From a bacterium (lineage in GTDB: Bacteria; Pseudomonadota; Alphaproteobacteria; Rhizobiales; Xanthobacteraceae), in the NCBI GenBank assembly GCA_029946075.1, contig JAQSDT010000232.1, positions 1-5,270 of the forward strand: a DNA stretch of 5,270 nucleotides. Reading direction: 5' to 3'. The first letter of the stretch is position 1, and every line of letters begins with the position of its first letter. The notes under the pieces are model-generated. The model had not been told where the DNA came from. It made no database searches and saw only the letters and a list, made by a program, of their open reading frames with translations. A program made the translations under genes and the position numbers. This document shows positions 1 to 5,270 of this stretch, piece after piece.

Positions 1-1572
1 ACCGCGCTGCACGTCGGTGATGTTGGCCGAGACCTGCTGGGTGCCTTGCGCTGCCTGCTGGACGTTGCGGGAGATTTCCTGCGTCGCCGCGCCCTGCTCT
101 TCCACCGCAGCTGCGATCGTCGAGGAGATCTCCGACAGCCGTTCGATGGTGCCGCTGATTTCCTTGATCGCACTCACCGAGTCCTGGGTCGCGCCCTGGA
201 TGCCGGCGATCTGCTGGCTGATCTCGCCGGTGGCCTTTGCGGTCTGCTCGGCCAGCGCCTTCACTTCGGAAGCGACCACCGCGAAACCGCGGCCGGCTTC
301 ACCGGCGCGTGCCGCCTCGATGGTAGCGTTGAGCGCGAGCAAATTGGTCTGGCCGGCAATGGTGTTGATGAGTTCGACGACGTCGCCGATGCGACTTGCC
401 GCCTTCGACAGTTCGCTGACGCGGTCGTTGGTGGTGCGGGCCTGGCCGACGGCATCGGTCGCCATCCGCGCCGATTCCTGCACCTGGCGGCTGATCTCGG
501 TCACCGAAGAAGACAGCTCTTCGGTCGCCGACGCCACCGACTGCACGTTGGCGGACGCTTCTTCGGAAGCCGACGCCACCGAGGTCGTCAGTTGTTCCGA
601 ACGCTCGGCGGTCGCCGACAACGTGCCGGCCGAGGCCTCGAGCTGCGTCGAGGCCGACGACACCGTCTGCACGATCTCGCCGATCACAGCTTCGAAATTG
701 CGGGTGATGTTGTCGACACGGCGGCCACGCTCGATCTTGGCTTCGGCATCGAGTGCCGCGGCTTCGTCTGCCGCCTTCTTCGCGATCAGCGCTTCCTTGA
801 ATACCTGCAGCGTGTCCGCCATGGCGCCGATTTCGGTTTTCTCGCCCTGATGCGGCACTTCCGCGCTCAAATCCCCCTTGCCGAGCGCCTGCATTGGATT
901 GACGATCGAGGCGATGCCGCTGGAGACGTCGCGAACCAGGTAGAAGCTGATGCCGGCGCCGAGAATGATGGCCGCGCCGAGAATGGCCGCGAGCATCATG
1001 AAGGCATCGGTGTAATTTTCCGCAGCGTCCTTGGCCGCCTTGTCGGCGCCGGCGTTGTTGAGATCGATATCCTTGCGCAGGACAGCATCGGCCTCGAGGC
1101 CGATCTTGTTGACCGTCTTGGTATTCAGTTCGTGGGCTTCATGCGGGACCTTGCCGGCTTCCTTGCGGGACAGCGCCATCACCTCCTCGGTGCCCTTCCT
1201 GTAGGTGTCCCAGAGCTTGACCCACTCGTTATACAGCGCGCGTTCCTCGGCCGACGTGATCATCGGCTCATAGGTTGCACGGATCTTGGTGTTGCTTTCG
1301 ACGACGGTGGCGAGCGTCTTTTCGTTCGCCAGCTTCTCTTCCAGCGTCTCGGCCAGCATGTGTTCGCGGATCACGTTGCGATAGGTGATCACGCCGGCGC
1401 GCAAATCGCCCAGCACGCGGACGCTCGGCATCCAGTTGGTCACGATATCGACCGTGTTGGCGTTGATGGCGCGCATATTCTTGACTGCGAGCAGGCCCAT
1501 GCCGGTCATGGCGACGAGCAGGAAGGCGACGACGGCAATGATCTTGGTGCGGATCGAGTACTTCGCGAGCAT
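1..1572 (-). CDS. Methyl-accepting chemotaxis protein with 4HB-type sensor domain (3' end outside window)
   Basis: Transmembrane chemoreceptor that would signal through CheA/CheW to the flagellar motor. The 524 residues visible from the ATG at 1572 show a membrane segment at about 11-30, a mostly helical periplasmic region at about 31-187 that resembles the four-helix-bundle (4HB_MCP) sensor, a second membrane segment at about 190-212, a HAMP domain at about 210-265, and a long cytoplasmic coiled coil. The conserved signalling tip spans about 400-444 and includes the AGQTNLLALNATIEAARAGE motif. Candidate methylation sites are the Glu-Glu pairs at 337-338, 351-352 and 491-492. The frame is open to the window edge, and roughly 40 C-terminal residues are probably missing, judging by usual family length. 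The start at 1572 puts a short basic segment directly before the first membrane helix. An in-frame ATG at 1662 would add 30 low-complexity residues and lies inside a hairpin. The ligand cannot be read from the sequence. Confidence 0.95.
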   Translation of the reverse strand, partial: MLAKYSIRTKIIAVVAFLLVAMTGMGLLAVKNMRAINANTVDIVTNWMPSVRVLGDLRAGVITYRNVIREHMLAETLEEKLANEKTLATVVESNTKIRATYEPMITSAEERALYNEWVKLWDTYRKGTEEVMALSRKEAGKVPHEAHELNTKTVNKIGLEADAVLRKDIDLNNAGADKAAKDAAENYTDAFMMLAAILGAAIILGAGISFYLVRDVSSGIASIVNPMQALGKGDLSAEVPHQGEKTEIGAMADTLQVFKEALIAKKAADEAAALDAEAKIERGRRVDNITRNFEAVIGEIVQTVSSASTQLEASAGTLSATAERSEQLTTSVASASEEASANVQSVASATEELSSSVTEISRQVQESARMATDAVGQARTTNDRVSELSKAASRIGDVVELINTIAGQTNLLALNATIEAARAGEAGRGFAVVASEVKALAEQTAKATGEISQQIAGIQGATQDSVSAIKEISGTIERLSEISSTIAAAVEEQGAATQEISRNVQQAAQGTQQVSANITDVQRG

Positions 1573-1745
1573 GGCGGGGGGTCTCTTGGTCTTGGGCGCG
1601 GGCGACGCCGATTGCGACAAGGTGGTGAATGGAAGAATCGCGTTGGATGCCTTGCGTGGCATCCAACCCGATACATCCTCAGGCTGCGTTAATTTGAGGT
1701 TCCGTAAAATTACTGGCCAACTCGCGAGCCGGCGCAATGCGCGCG
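1573..1745. other. Intergenic gap between the kinase and chemoreceptor genes
   Basis: This 173-bp gap lies between the kinase stop codon and the preferred chemoreceptor start. It is more A/T-rich in its middle part (about 1688-1712) than its surroundings, as expected for a promoter, but I see no convincing -35/-10 pair on the minus strand. It contains a perfect inverted repeat at 1642-1667, an 11-nt palindrome-like GCGCA-A-TGCGC at 1732-1742 immediately after the kinase stop, and CTCGCGAG at 1721-1728. No hairpin followed by a clear T-run is visible, so a classical intrinsic terminator for the kinase operon is not evident. Whether the chemoreceptor has its own promoter or is partly read through from the operon is undetermined. 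Confidence 0.6.
1642..1667 (-). repeat. Perfect 10-bp inverted repeat (hairpin) upstream of the chemoreceptor gene
   Basis: Arms GTTGGATGCC (1642-1651) and GGCATCCAAC (1658-1667) are exact reverse complements with a 6-nt loop, so transcripts of either strand could fold into a stable 10-bp stem. On the minus strand the next bases are pyrimidine-rich (GCGATTCTTCCATT) but have no T-run, so it is at best an atypical terminator for the kinase operon. It could also be a 5'-leader structure or a protein-binding site for the chemoreceptor gene. The in-frame upstream ATG (1662-1660) lies within the stem. Confidence 0.6.
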
Positions 1746-3032
1746 TCAGCGCATCAGCTGCAGCGCGTCGGAGAAAAATTCCGCTCCACCGAAATTGCCT
1801 GATTTCAGAGCAAGCAACATCTCACCGCTTTCTGCGCCCACCGCGCGCAAAACCGGCACTCCTGCAGCGATTTCTGCGCCTACGAGGAAGCCGGGGATAC
1901 GCAGGCGATCGACGACGGCGCCCGAAGTTTCACCACCCGCAACCACCAGCCGACGCACGCCGGACCGCACCAGACCTTCCGCGATATCGGCCATCGCCTG
2001 CTCGATGGCATGCCCCGCTGCATCGCGGCCATGCCGGGATTGCAGAGCTGCGACCTGCTCCGGAGTCGAACTGCTGGCGATCAGAACAGGCCCACTGGTG
2101 ATTCGCTCGACCGCCCAGGCGACCGCGCGACGTGCTTCCGCCAGCCCGGCAACGATCTGGTCGGGATCGAGGCGCAACACCGGCATGACCTTCTCGGCGC
2201 TCGCGATCTGCTGCAGCGTCGCCTGCGAACAGCTTCCGGCGAGGCACGCTGCCGGCCCGCCGACCGGCGCACCGGAGGCGGCACCCGCCGCAGCTGACTT
2301 GACCTTGCCGGAGCCGACCAACCCTCGGGCCAGGCCGAGCCCGATGCCGGATGCGCCGACCGACAGGCTATGATCCAGCGCGACGGCACCGATGGTCTCC
2401 AGGTCGCGATCGAACACCGCGTCGATGATTGCAGCGCCGCTGCCCTTGGCGGCAAGATCGGCCAGGCGACCACGGACGGCATCCGCACCGCGCGACAGCG
2501 TGGCAAGATCGACCAGACCAACTGGCGACGTGCTCTGGCGCGCCAGTACGCGGACCAGGTTGGAATCGTGCATCGGGTTGAGCGGATGGTCCTTCAGCGG
2601 ACTTTCGTTCAGCGGCACGCTGCCGACGAACAGATTGCCCTGATAGACGGTGCGTCCGGTTTCCGGGAAGGCCGGCGTCACCAGCACGATCGCATCACCG
2701 GAATCGGCACGCAGCGCGTCCATGACCGGGCCGATATTGCCGGCATCGGTGGAATCGAAGGTCGAGCAGATCTTGAACAGCACGTGGCCGGCGCCGCGGC
2801 TGCGCAGCCATTTCTCGGCGGCCCGCGAGCGCGTCACCGCAAGCCCCGCCTCGATCGAGCGGCTCTTCAGCGACACCACGACCGCATCGACCTCCGGCAG
2901 CGCCAGATCGTCCGGGGGGACACCGATGGTCTGAACGGTCCGCAGGCCCTGGCGGGTCAGCGTGTTGGCGAGATCGGAGGCGCCGGTATAGTCGTCGGCG
3001 ATGCAGCCGAGAGAAAGCTTTGCCAGCGTCAC
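1746..3032 (-). CDS. otnK: Four-carbon acid sugar kinase, probable 3-oxo-tetronate 4-kinase
   Basis: Predicted cytoplasmic ATP-dependent kinase that phosphorylates 3-oxo-tetronate at C4, the step before decarboxylation to dihydroxyacetone phosphate. The 428-residue protein has the usual family length and both domains of the DUF1537/OtnK family. The N-terminal sugar-acid-binding domain carries IADDYTGASDLA (11-22), FKICSTFDST (86-95) and the PAFPETGRTVYQGNLFVG stretch (120-137). An Ala/Gly-rich linker lies at about 243-262. The C-terminal nucleotide-binding domain has VVAGGETSGAVV (363-374) and ends with LKSGNFGG (409-416). The start is a GTG at 3032 that overlaps the isomerase stop as GTGA. 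It is preceded by GGAG at a 7-nt spacing, and no ATG fits before residue 104. It is last of three co-oriented genes. The frame stays open upstream to 3437, but that part only mirrors the isomerase. The family call is firm. The exact substrate is inferred from the neighbours, since relatives act on D-threonate or other C4 acids. Confidence 0.9.
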   Translation of the reverse strand: MTLAKLSLGCIADDYTGASDLANTLTRQGLRTVQTIGVPPDDLALPEVDAVVVSLKSRSIEAGLAVTRSRAAEKWLRSRGAGHVLFKICSTFDSTDAGNIGPVMDALRADSGDAIVLVTPAFPETGRTVYQGNLFVGSVPLNESPLKDHPLNPMHDSNLVRVLARQSTSPVGLVDLATLSRGADAVRGRLADLAAKGSGAAIIDAVFDRDLETIGAVALDHSLSVGASGIGLGLARGLVGSGKVKSAAAGAASGAPVGGPAACLAGSCSQATLQQIASAEKVMPVLRLDPDQIVAGLAEARRAVAWAVERITSGPVLIASSSTPEQVAALQSRHGRDAAGHAIEQAMADIAEGLVRSGVRRLVVAGGETSGAVVDRLRIPGFLVGAEIAAGVPVLRAVGAESGEMLLALKSGNFGGAEFFSDALQLMR

Positions 3033-3811
3033 GGCTTCACTCCGGCGTAGGGCTTGAACCAGGCCAGTCCGTCGGTGGTCTTGCCGCGCGGGTTGTATTC
3101 GCAGCCGACGAAGCCGCCATAACCGAGACGATCGAGCTCGGCGAACAGAAACGGATAGTTCAGCTCCTCGCCGTCGGGCTCGTTGCGCGAGGGAATGCTG
3201 GCGATCTGGATGTGGCCGATGATCGGCATCATCTCGCGCAGCCGCATGGTGACGTCGCCGTGGATGATCTGGCAGTGATAGATGTCGAACTGCAGTTTGA
3301 GGTTCGGGATCTGCAGCTCGGTAATCAGATCGCGCGCGAACAGGAAGTCGTTGAGAAAATAACCCGGCACATTGCGCGGGTTGATCGGCTCGATCACGAC
3401 GTCGAGGCCGTGCGGCGCGAAGAACTCCGATGCCCACGCCACCGATTTGTAGAACTGCTCGACCGCCTTGGTGTCGCTGCGGCTGGCGATGCCGGCCATC
3501 AGATGCAGCCGCTTGACGCCGGTCGCCTTCGCATAAGGCAGCGCCGTCTCCAGGCTGCGCTTGAGATCGTCGAAACGCGCCGGCAGCGACGCAAAGCCTT
3601 TCTCGCCCGCATCCCAGTTGCCCGGCGGCAGATTGAACAGCGCCTGCGTCAAGCCGTTGCGCTTCAGCCGCTCGCCGACGGCGTCTGCCGGATGATCGTA
3701 GGGAAACAGGAATTCGACCGACGTGAAGCCCGCCTTCGACGCCGCATCGAAGCGGTCGAGAAACGGGACCTCGGTGAACATCATCGAGAGATTGGCGGCA
3801 AAGCGGGGCAT
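3029..3811 (-). CDS. otnI: Hydroxypyruvate isomerase-family protein, probable 2-oxo-tetronate isomerase
   Basis: Predicted cytoplasmic TIM-barrel isomerase that converts 2-oxo-tetronate to 3-oxo-tetronate, linking the dehydrogenase and the kinase. The 260 residues match the usual length of the Hyi/OtnI family (AP endonuclease 2-like xylose isomerase fold). The N-terminus is PRFAANLSMMFTEVPFLDRF. Probable metal and catalytic acids are E141 (in EPINPR), D176 (FDIYH), Q202 (HIQIASIPSRNEP) and E238 (GCEYNPRG). The ATG at 3811 is chosen because AAGGGA lies 6 nt upstream and MPRFAANLS is the typical family start. An in-frame ATG at 3877 would add 22 atypical residues and run into the dehydrogenase gene. 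The gene begins 22 bp after the dehydrogenase stop and overlaps the kinase start by 4 bp. Many databases call this family hydroxypyruvate isomerase; the tetronate role is inferred from the gene set. Confidence 0.9.
   Translation of the reverse strand: MPRFAANLSMMFTEVPFLDRFDAASKAGFTSVEFLFPYDHPADAVGERLKRNGLTQALFNLPPGNWDAGEKGFASLPARFDDLKRSLETALPYAKATGVKRLHLMAGIASRSDTKAVEQFYKSVAWASEFFAPHGLDVVIEPINPRNVPGYFLNDFLFARDLITELQIPNLKLQFDIYHCQIIHGDVTMRLREMMPIIGHIQIASIPSRNEPDGEELNYPFLFAELDRLGYGGFVGCEYNPRGKTTDGLAWFKPYAGVKP
3040..3043 (-). promoter_or_regulatory. Ribosome binding site fixing the GTG start of otnK
   Basis: GGAG on the minus strand, inside the end of the isomerase gene, sits 7 nt before the GTG at 3032. 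It supports this non-ATG start and, with the GTGA overlap, suggests translational coupling of kinase to isomerase. Confidence 0.75.
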
Positions 3812-3817
3812 GGATGT

Positions 3818-3823
3818 TCCCTT
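3818..3823 (-). promoter_or_regulatory. Ribosome binding site of otnI
   Basis: AAGGGA on the minus strand lies 6 nt before the ATG at 3811, within the 22-bp gap after ltnD. It decides the start against the longer in-frame option at 3877. Confidence 0.75.
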
Positions 3824-3833
3824 CTTGTTGTTG

Positions 3834-4748
3834 CTACTTCGGCTCGCCGGGCAGATGCGTGCCGGTGACGCGGGCATACATCCGCGCCACCGAGGCGTCG
3901 TCGTCGCGGCCCATGCCGGATGCCGCCGTCATCAGGAACATCTGCAGCGCGGCGGCCGCCACCGGCACCGGAAATCTCTGCGAGCGCGCCATATCCTGGA
4001 TGATGCCGAGGTCCTTGACGAAAATCTCCACCGCGCTGCGCGGCGAGTAATCGCCGTCGAGCACATGCGGCATCCGGTTCTCGAACATCCAGGAATTGCC
4101 GGCGGAGGCCGTGATCACCTCATAGACTTTCCGGATATCGAGACCCTGCTTGGCAGCGAACGCGATGGCTTCCGAGGCGGCGGCGATATGCACGCCGGCC
4201 AGCAACTGGTTGATCATCTTGAAGGCAGCGCCCTGCCCGGCATCGTCGCCGAGTTCGTAGAGTTTTGCGGCCATCGCATCGAGCGCCGGCCGCGCCTTTG
4301 CGAATGCCGCCGGACTGCCGGACGCCAGAATCGTGAGTTCGCCCTGCGCCGCACGCTGCGCGCCGCCGGAGATCGGCGCATCCAGATAGAGCCGGCCGGT
4401 CGCTTCGAGCTGTTTTGCCAGCCGCCGCGCAACGTCGGGGTCCATCGTGGCGGATGAAATGAACACCGCGCCCTTGCCGAGCGTTTCGGCAACGCCGCCA
4501 GCGCCGAACAGGATGGCTTCGGTCTGACTGGCGTTCACCACCACGCTGACGACGATGTCGGCGGTCTTCGCGGCCTCCGCCGGCGATCCGGCGCCCCTGC
4601 CGCCTTCACCCACGAACCGTTGGACCGAATCCGCCGAGACGTCGCAGCCGGTGACCTCGAAGCCGGCGCGGCGCAGCGAGGTCGCCATGCCGAACCCCAT
4701 CGAGCCAAGCCCGATGACGGCAATACGCGGTTTGGCGGAATCGGGCAT
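3834..4748 (-). CDS. ltnD: NAD-dependent beta-hydroxyacid dehydrogenase, probable L-threonate 2-dehydrogenase
   Basis: Predicted first enzyme of the route, oxidising L-threonate to 2-oxo-tetronate in the cytoplasm. The 304 residues have the two-domain layout of 3-hydroxyisobutyrate dehydrogenase relatives. The Rossmann motif GLGSMG is at 13-18. An acidic residue, D36 in GCD, follows the second strand and favours NAD over NADP. The substrate-binding signature DAPISGGAQRAAQGELTI starts at 123. The likely catalytic lysine is K178 in FKMINQLLAGVHIAAASEA, a stretch typical of LtnD proteins, and GNSWMFENR starts at 218. The ATG at 4748 has GAGGGA 7 nt upstream. It is first in the leftward three-gene operon. 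Beta-hydroxyacid dehydrogenases vary widely in substrate, so the L-threonate call rests on the adjoining otnI, otnK and otnC homologues. Confidence 0.88.
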   Translation of the reverse strand: MPDSAKPRIAVIGLGSMGFGMATSLRRAGFEVTGCDVSADSVQRFVGEGGRGAGSPAEAAKTADIVVSVVVNASQTEAILFGAGGVAETLGKGAVFISSATMDPDVARRLAKQLEATGRLYLDAPISGGAQRAAQGELTILASGSPAAFAKARPALDAMAAKLYELGDDAGQGAAFKMINQLLAGVHIAAASEAIAFAAKQGLDIRKVYEVITASAGNSWMFENRMPHVLDGDYSPRSAVEIFVKDLGIIQDMARSQRFPVPVAAAALQMFLMTAASGMGRDDDASVARMYARVTGTHLPGEPK

Positions 4749-4755
4749 GCGGCGG

Positions 4756-4761
4756 TCCCTC
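4756..4761 (-). promoter_or_regulatory. Ribosome binding site of ltnD
   Basis: GAGGGA on the minus strand is 7 nt before the ATG at 4748, a good match and spacing for a Shine-Dalgarno site. Confidence 0.7.
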
Positions 4762-4812
4762 GATGGAGTTTCGTTGCCGCTTTCGGGCGGCGTTACCTTT
4801 GGGTATCACGGC

Positions 4813-4828
4813 TTGGCCGCGCTGCCAA
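4813..4828. promoter_or_regulatory. Candidate operator: 16-bp near-palindrome TTGGCCGCGCTGCCAA
   Basis: Seven of the eight mirrored base pairs match around a central CG (only 4818/4823 differ). The even symmetry and CG centre resemble operators of LacI-type repressors, but no regulator gene is in the window and other families are possible. Its position between divergent starts, over the candidate -35 of ltnD, fits a shared control site. The assignment is inference. Confidence 0.4.
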
Positions 4829-4865
4829 AGCATGGGAAAAGACTGCAGGAAACAGGGCATTGTGC

Positions 4866-5270
4866 ATGAGCGAGACGACAATCCGCGAGGAAATCTGCCG
4901 GCTCGGCCGCTCGCTGTTCGACCGCGGACTGACGCCCGGCTCCTCCGGCAATATCAGCGTCAGGCTCGATGACGGCGGCTGGCTGGTGACGCCGACCAAC
5001 GCTTCGCTCGGCTCGCTCGACCCGGCGCGGATATCGCGGCTCGATGCAGGCGGAAAGCTGTTGTCCGGCGACGCGCCGACCAAGGAAGTACCGCTGCACA
5101 CCGCGCTCTACCAGACCCGCAGTGCTGCGCGGGCCGTGGTGCATCTGCACTCCACCCATTCAGTGGCGCTGTCGATGCTGCCGGAAATCGACCCGCGCGC
5201 CGCGTTGCCGCCGATGACGCCCTACTATCTGATGAAGTGCGGCCAGACCGCGCTGGTGCCGTCTTATCGG
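4866..5270 (+). CDS. otnC: Class II aldolase family, probable 3-oxo-tetronate 4-phosphate decarboxylase (3' end outside window)
   Basis: Predicted last enzyme of the route, a metal-dependent enzyme that decarboxylates 3-oxo-tetronate 4-phosphate to dihydroxyacetone phosphate. The 135 N-terminal residues of a family usually a little over 200 long are visible. They show the class II aldolase/adducin pattern: the phosphate-binding GSSGNIS (25-31), VTPTNASLG (41-49), the catalytic Glu at 74 in PTKEVPLH, and two metal-binding histidines, H93 and H95, in VVHLHSTHS. The third metal histidine would lie beyond the edge. The ATG at 4866 has AGGG 8 nt upstream. A TTG two codons earlier is possible but less likely. 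It is transcribed away from ltnD-otnI-otnK across a 117-bp shared upstream region. L-fuculose-phosphate aldolases share the fold, but the neighbours favour OtnC. Confidence 0.87.
   Translation, partial: MSETTIREEICRLGRSLFDRGLTPGSSGNISVRLDDGGWLVTPTNASLGSLDPARISRLDAGGKLLSGDAPTKEVPLHTALYQTRSAARAVVHLHSTHSVALSMLPEIDPRAALPPMTPYYLMKCGQTALVPSYR

Larger units (their letters stand above)
4749..4865. promoter_or_regulatory. Divergent promoter region between ltnD and otnC
   Basis: This 117-bp gap must carry the start signals for the leftward ltnD-otnI-otnK operon and probably for the rightward otnC. On the minus strand TTGGCA (4828-4823) is a 5 of 6 match to a sigma-70 -35 box. The hexamer 17 bp further on (4805-4800, TACCCA) is a poor -10, so the promoter call is tentative. 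No clear plus-strand promoter is visible. A near-palindrome at 4813-4828 overlaps the candidate -35, and a small TACC-N4-GGTA repeat lies at 4794-4805 over the candidate -10. Confidence 0.5.

Noticed and set aside
46..1692. Long plus-strand open frame of 548 codons opposite the chemoreceptor gene
   Set aside because: It is codon-aligned antisense to a clear chemoreceptor. The His/Arg/Gly/Asp-rich translation has no recognisable domain and arises from GC-rich codon use.
1689..1712. TTAAC on the minus strand as a CtrA-type site before the chemoreceptor
   Set aside because: Only one half-site is present; the partner TTAA at 7-bp spacing is missing (GGAA is there instead).
1721..1742. Short palindromes after the kinase stop as an intrinsic terminator
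   Set aside because: The stems are too short or lack a usable loop, and no T-run follows directly, so a terminator call is not supported.
2247..2306. Ala/Gly-rich stretch in the kinase as a possible insertion or repeat
   Set aside because: It sits at the linker between the two kinase domains, where the family is variable, and the flanking GPAACLAGSCSQAT is typical, so nothing unusual is indicated.
3033..3437. N-terminal extension of the kinase frame by 135 codons
   Set aside because: It overlaps the isomerase completely and is Arg-rich. The family N-terminus starts exactly at the GTG at 3032, which has a good ribosome binding site.
3020..3868. Plus-strand open frame of 282 codons opposite the isomerase gene, and a similar one at 3723-4457 opposite the dehydrogenase
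   Set aside because: Both mirror well-supported genes, have low-complexity Arg-rich translations, and no supported start site.

Overview
The window is about 5.3 kb of GC-rich, densely coding DNA with no mobile elements, RNA genes or CRISPR. Strong G/C third-position preference, long open antisense frames, and a 4HB-type chemoreceptor of the kind common in Bradyrhizobium/Rhodopseudomonas point to an alphaproteobacterium, probably Bradyrhizobiaceae. That placement is an inference from composition and protein style, not a search result.

Layout. On the minus strand, positions 1-1572 hold most of a methyl-accepting chemotaxis protein; its C-terminus runs off the left edge. A 173-bp gap (1573-1745) follows and contains a perfect 10-bp inverted repeat. 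Three tightly packed minus-strand genes, read right to left, come next: a beta-hydroxyacid dehydrogenase (ltnD-like, 3834-4748), a hydroxypyruvate-isomerase-family protein (otnI-like, 3029-3811) and a four-carbon acid sugar kinase (otnK-like, 1746-3032). They are separated by 22 bp and by a 4-bp stop/start overlap, so they look like one operon. A 117-bp divergent intergenic region (4749-4865) separates ltnD from a plus-strand class II aldolase/decarboxylase (otnC-like, from 4866), which is cut by the right edge.

Together the four metabolic genes make up the described bacterial route for C4 sugar acids: L-threonate -> 2-oxo-tetronate (LtnD) -> 3-oxo-tetronate (OtnI) -> 3-oxo-tetronate 4-phosphate (OtnK) -> dihydroxyacetone phosphate + CO2 (OtnC). 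The dehydrogenase is of the beta-hydroxyacid dehydrogenase type, so L-threonate, a vitamin C and plant-derived acid, is the best guess for the substrate. The pathway is known. The points to note are the split, divergent placement of otnC, a CG-centred near-palindrome in the divergent promoter region, and the hairpin before the chemoreceptor gene. I see no undescribed system here.
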